From Omnitrophica bacterium RIFCSPLOWO2_01_FULL_45_10b (GTDB taxonomy: Bacteria > Omnitrophota > Omnitrophia > Omnitrophales > Danuiimicrobiaceae): a stretch of 8,926 nucleotides of DNA. The stretch spans positions 18,346 to 27,271 of the forward strand of contig MHFM01000062.1 in the NCBI GenBank assembly GCA_001804205.1, given 5' to 3'. The notes under the pieces were generated by a model, which was given only the letters and a program-made list of their open reading frames with translations, had not been told where the DNA came from and ran no database searches. Position 1 is the first letter of the stretch. The number at the start of each line of letters is the position of its first letter. The position numbers and the translations under genes are program-made. This document shows positions 6,014 to 8,926 of this stretch, piece by piece.

Positions 6014-7231
6014 GTGATTAAGCAGATGCTTTTAAAAGACAGGATTCTGACCGATAAGGAAAGAAAAAACCTGGCTATTTTGGAAGTCATTCGTAAGAAT
6101 GGCCCTATTTCGCGGACCGATATTTCCAAGATTACAGAATTAAATATCGTCACCGTTTCAAACTACGTCAATCACTATATTAAAACCGGCCTTGTGGTTG
6201 AGGGTGAGTTGGATGAATCCACCGGCGGGCGCAAACCCATTTTGGTGGAACTCAACCCCAAGTCCGGTTATATCGTTGGCGTCGGCTTGAATATGTTGAA
6301 CATGGTCGGCGTTTTAGTGGACCTTGAGATCAACGTGATCACAGAAATTAAGCGTGAACGGCTCCCCGAAAACTCAGAAGCCGTTGTTCAGCAAATGGTT
6401 GATCTTGCGGCCGAGATGATTGAAAAATCGGAAATCGACAAATCAAAGATTGTCGGCGCCGGCGTAGGCGTTCCCGGAATTATCGATGAACGTGGCCGCA
6501 CAATCAGGTGGCCTCAAAGTCTCGGGGAAAAAGATATTTCTGTTTGCCTCTCCATCAAAGATACATTTGAGAAACGTTTAAATGTGCCGACCTTTGTTGA
6601 AAACGATGCCAATGCCGCGGTGCTAGGTGAAAAATGGCTTGGCCTTGATCGTGACGTCAAACATCTCGTGTATATGTTTTCTGGTGTCGGTGTTGGAGTT
6701 ATTATCAATGGGGAAATTTATCGGGGCGCTACCGGCGCTGCCGGCGAACTTGGCATTTCAAGTTTCAAGGCTTCCCGCGAAGAAACTTGGAATTTAGCCG
6801 CCACGCTTGGCCGCTGGTCCATGGATCTTGGCATGACGCAACGCGCCCAAGAATTGATCGCCAAAGGCAACGCTTCCGTTTTGAAAGATCTGGCCGGTGG
6901 TGACGTTAAGAAAATCGGTTTTAAAGAATTCGTCAAAGCGGTTAAAGCAAAAGACTCGCTGGCTTTGAAAGTGGTAGAAGAAGGGGGCCTTGCGTTAGGC
7001 AAGAAAATCGCTTTCCTTGTAAATCTCCTCAATCCCGAGATTGTGGTGATTGGCGGCGGCATTGAAGATTGCGGCGCCCCGTTACTCGACGCCATTAAGA
7101 CAGCCGTCAAAGACTGGGCCGTTGAAGAAGCTTCCTCCCAGGTAAAAATTATTCCCTCTGCTTTTGGGGAAAATGCCGTAGCGCTCGGCGTGGTCGGTAT
7201 CGTGGCCCGCGAAGTATTTGCTCAAGCGTAA
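6014..7231 (+). CDS. ROK-family transcriptional regulator
   Basis: This 405-residue protein is numbered from GTG 6014; a longer start at 5972 is less likely. Residues 15-80 form a winged helix-turn-helix of the NagC/Mlc/XylR type (NLAILEVIRKNGPISRTDIS, NIVTVSNYVNHYIKTGLV, then the ESTGGRKP wing). Residues 86-400 form the ROK sugar-binding fold, with VGVPGIIDERGR (152-162), FVENDANAAVLGEKWLG (194-210, with the sugar-contacting E-N-D), SGVGVGVIINGEIYRGATGAAGELG (from 223) and VVIGGGIE (344-351). The kinase-type D-x-G-x-T is replaced by GVGLNM near 89-94, as usual in ROK repressors. The zinc motif G-H...C-x-C-G-x-x-G-C is absent: after GELG comes ISSFKASREE, with no Cys or His. It probably senses a sugar or glycan fragment and represses its own unit through the palindrome at 3161-3178. 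That target is inferred. Confidence 0.9.
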   Translation: MIKQMLLKDRILTDKERKNLAILEVIRKNGPISRTDISKITELNIVTVSNYVNHYIKTGLVVEGELDESTGGRKPILVELNPKSGYIVGVGLNMLNMVGVLVDLEINVITEIKRERLPENSEAVVQQMVDLAAEMIEKSEIDKSKIVGAGVGVPGIIDERGRTIRWPQSLGEKDISVCLSIKDTFEKRLNVPTFVENDANAAVLGEKWLGLDRDVKHLVYMFSGVGVGVIINGEIYRGATGAAGELGISSFKASREETWNLAATLGRWSMDLGMTQRAQELIAKGNASVLKDLAGGDVKKIGFKEFVKAVKAKDSLALKVVEEGGLALGKKIAFLVNLLNPEIVVIGGGIEDCGAPLLDAIKTAVKDWAVEEASSQVKIIPSAFGENAVALGVVGIVAREVFAQA

Positions 7232-7250
7232 GTCAGTTCTATCATCCCTC

Positions 7251-7279
7251 TTGTCTTTTCTCCCCTAAAAAGGTATATT
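7251..7279 (+). promoter_or_regulatory. Candidate promoter for the sulfate operon
   Basis: TTGTCT (7251-7256, four of six consensus bases) and TATATT (7274-7279, five of six) are 17 bases apart, which puts the start near 7286. It is the best match in the 128-base gap after the ROK gene, but the -35 box is weak and the gap is AT-rich, so chance matches are possible. No terminator precedes it. Confidence 0.4.
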
Positions 7280-7359
7280 ACTTCTTCTTTTCCTTTGGTT
7301 TTTGATTTTGAACCGCATTTCTAACCCGTTTGTTTAAAATAAGATAGGAGGAAAGTTTA

Positions 7360-7914
7360 ATGTCAACAGGAGTTACCATTTGGTTTACCGGGTTATCCGG
7401 TGCCGGTAAGTCGACCATTGCGAGAATTTTAGAAAAGCGCCTAAAGGCGGCAGGCCGTAAAGTGGAAATTCTGGATGGAGATGTCGTCCGGACTAATTTA
7501 AGCAAAGGCCTCGGTTTTTCCAAAGAAGACAGAGATACCAATATCAAGCGCATCGGTTTTGTTTGCCATTTGCTGACGCGCAACGACATCATCGCGATTT
7601 CTGCGGCCATTTCGCCTTATCGTGAGGTGCGGGATTATAATCGAAGTCTCATCGGGAATTTCGTTGAGGTGTACACAAAATGCTCACTTGATGAGTGCGC
7701 CAAACGCGATGTGAAGGGGCTTTATCAAAAGGCGATGAGAGGCGAGATCAAAGGATTCACAGGCGTGGATGATCCTTATGAGGAGCCGCTTCATGCGGAA
7801 GTCATTTGCGAAACGGATAAAGAAACTCCAGAGCAATCGGCAGACAAAGTGTGGCAGAAACTTGAAGAGTTAGGTTATTTGTCAAAGAGTGAAGCAGCTG
7901 CGAAAAGAGCTTAA
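7360..7914 (+). CDS. cysC: Adenylylsulfate (APS) kinase
   Basis: Phosphorylates APS at the 3' position with ATP to give PAPS, the second activation step of sulfate, in the cytosol. The protein has 184 residues, near the usual size of a stand-alone CysC. The P-loop is GLSGAGKST (11-19). LDGDVVR (38-44) is the family's conserved DGD-x-x-R. GLGFSKEDRDTNIKRIGFV (50-68) is a CysC hallmark. AISPYREVR (83-91) carries the serine phosphorylated in E. coli CysC, here Ser-85. KGFTGVDDPYEEP (131-143) is the substrate-lid motif. The start is firm: AGGAGG at 7346-7351 lies eight bases before ATG. It is the first visible gene of a tight set, with the next ATG two bases after its stop. The last dozen residues, rich in Ala, Lys and Ser, look like a dispensable tail. 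Confidence 0.95.
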   Translation: MSTGVTIWFTGLSGAGKSTIARILEKRLKAAGRKVEILDGDVVRTNLSKGLGFSKEDRDTNIKRIGFVCHLLTRNDIIAISAAISPYREVRDYNRSLIGNFVEVYTKCSLDECAKRDVKGLYQKAMRGEIKGFTGVDDPYEEPLHAEVICETDKETPEQSADKVWQKLEELGYLSKSEAAAKRA

Positions 7915-7916
7915 TC

Positions 7917-8789
7917 ATGTCTGATGTAAAACGCTGCGACCTTCATATGCATACGGTTCATTCAGACGGCACCTTAACGCCGTCTGAGCTGGTGCAGCTT
8001 GCCAAAAAAAGCGGCTTGGCCTGCATCGCTCTAACCGATCATGATACATTGAGCGGCATTGAAGAAGCGCAGGCTGAAGGAAACCGCATCGGCGTTGAAG
8101 TGATTGCCGGCGTGGAAATTAGCGTGATTTGTGAGCCCGGCACCATGCACATTCTTGGTTTTTTTGTGGATCGAAATTCAAAAAAACTCAAAGAAGAGCT
8201 TGCCGAAATCCAGGAAACGCGTCGCATAAGAAATCCTGTGATCATTGAAAAACTGCAAGCGCTTGGAATGGATATTACTTTGAAAGAGGTCGAACAGGAA
8301 TCAGGAGGAGGGCAAGTAGGTCGTCCGCATTTTGCACGCGCTTTGGTTAAAAAAGGCCATGTTAAAAATTCAGAGGAAGCTTTTGATAAATATCTGACAA
8401 AAGGCGCCCCGGCCTATGTGGATAAACGCAAACTCACAAGCCGCGACGCGATTAAAATGATCGAAGAATCAGGAGGAGTCGCAGCTTTGGCGCATCCGAA
8501 ACAATTAAAATTGGATCACGAGCCGGATCAATTTGAGAGAGTAATAGAGCAATTGAAATCCGAAGGCATGAAAGGCCTTGAAGTTTATTCCAGCTGTCAA
8601 TCAAAGGACGAAGCGGCTCGGTACCGGAAGACGGCGGAGCGGCTCGGCCTTCTGATTACCGGCGGTAGCGATTTTCATGGCTCCAATAAGCCCGAAGTCA
8701 AGCTTGGCTGGATGGGCGACGGCGCGATGATTCCTTATGAAACCATCGACCGGATGAAAAAAATGATTTTGGATCGCAAAAAGAAATGA
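7917..8789 (+). CDS. PHP-domain phosphoesterase (YciV/RNase AM-like), probable PAP phosphatase
   Basis: This 290-residue protein has a full PHP metal-ligand set: DLHMHTVHSDGTL (His-10, His-12, Asp-17), LTDHDT (Asp-41, His-42), GVEIS (Glu-67), His-78, GRPHFARAL (His-138), LAHP (His-193) and GSDFHG (Asp-252, His-254). Length and motif order fit the YciV/TrpH group, whose characterised members include E. coli RNase AM and a Chromobacterium 3',5'-bisphosphate nucleotidase. The gene starts two bases after the cysC stop and its stop overlaps a possible cysH ATG. Because PAPS reduction releases PAP, which must be removed, a PAP-to-AMP phosphatase is the role that best fits this position. Oligoribonuclease activity is the alternative. 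The family call is secure; the substrate is inferred. Confidence 0.88.
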   Translation: MSDVKRCDLHMHTVHSDGTLTPSELVQLAKKSGLACIALTDHDTLSGIEEAQAEGNRIGVEVIAGVEISVICEPGTMHILGFFVDRNSKKLKEELAEIQETRRIRNPVIIEKLQALGMDITLKEVEQESGGGQVGRPHFARALVKKGHVKNSEEAFDKYLTKGAPAYVDKRKLTSRDAIKMIEESGGVAALAHPKQLKLDHEPDQFERVIEQLKSEGMKGLEVYSSCQSKDEAARYRKTAERLGLLITGGSDFHGSNKPEVKLGWMGDGAMIPYETIDRMKKMILDRKKK

Positions 8790-8926
8790 GCATGGCCCAA
8801 GTGAAACATTTTGATTTAAAAAAATTAAACGAACGCTTTGAAAAAGCTCAGCCTGAGGAAATTTTGCGCTGGGCCATCGATGAGTTTAGCCCAAACATTG
8901 CGCTCACATCATCCTTTCAGACCGAG
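8786..8926 (+). CDS. cysH: Phosphoadenylyl-sulfate (PAPS/APS) reductase, 5' part only
   Basis: Only the first 47 codons are present; the frame is open at the window edge. ILRWAIDEFSPNIALTSSFQTE matches the start of the CysH adenine-nucleotide alpha-hydrolase-like fold, where the segment ending in SSF begins the nucleotide-binding P-loop. Two in-frame starts are possible: ATG 8786, overlapping the previous stop as ATGA and so translationally coupled, or ATG 8792. Neither has a strong ribosome site. The enzyme would reduce PAPS or APS to sulfite. The cysteine pairs that tell APS-type from PAPS-type lie beyond the window. The neighbouring cysC favours PAPS. Confidence 0.82.
   Translation, partial: MSMAQVKHFDLKKLNERFEKAQPEEILRWAIDEFSPNIALTSSFQTE

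Noticed and set aside
6718..7110. Minus-strand reading frame of 130 codons opposite the ROK gene
   Set aside because: Antisense to a clearly recognised ROK domain, low-complexity Pro/Ser/Ala product, no recognisable motif. The same applies to the other antisense frames in the window.

Overview
This 8.9 kb bacterial window carries six complete or partial genes plus a cut-off seventh, all on the + strand. The closest impression is Candidatus Omnitrophota (OP3) or a similar uncultivated lineage. That is inference, not proof. It rests on a very long mosaic protein peppered with the motif R-[SA]-E-L-R, REP-like palindromes inserted in frame, TTG and GTG starts, and moderate GC content.

Region 1 (1-3114) is a giant ORF of at least 1030 codons with no recognised overall function and no start visible in the window. 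It reads as a mosaic. Helical segments of unknown function, a short helix-turn-helix-like stretch and a degenerate MraZ/AbrB-type double domain are separated by five R-[SA]-E-L-R motifs. Several GC-rich palindromes, including a REP-type element, are translated in frame.

Region 2 (3115-7231) looks like one transcription unit. A near-consensus sigma70-type promoter (TTGACC-17-TATAAT) has its -35 box inside a perfect 18-bp palindrome. Downstream come a secreted glycoamylase-like (PF10091) glycoside hydrolase with an N-terminal carbohydrate-binding-like module, a small exported protein made almost only of a related module, and a ROK-family sugar-responsive repressor. The simplest reading is a glycan-processing locus controlled by its own ROK repressor through the palindrome. 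For two of these genes, Shine-Dalgarno spacing supports starts downstream of the longest frame.

Region 3 (7232-8926) is an assimilatory sulfate operon: APS kinase (cysC), a PHP-domain phosphoesterase, then the 5' end of a PAPS/APS reductase (cysH) that runs off the window. The PHP protein lies between the enzyme that makes PAPS and the enzyme that releases PAP. Together with its YciV/RNase AM-like motifs, this makes it a good candidate for the PAP-recycling 3',5'-bisphosphate nucleotidase of the pathway.

No tRNA, rRNA, CRISPR array, transposase or convincing intrinsic terminator was seen. No non-coding stretch exceeds 300 bases; the largest gaps are 3115-3294 (promoter and leader) and 7232-7359 (second candidate promoter).
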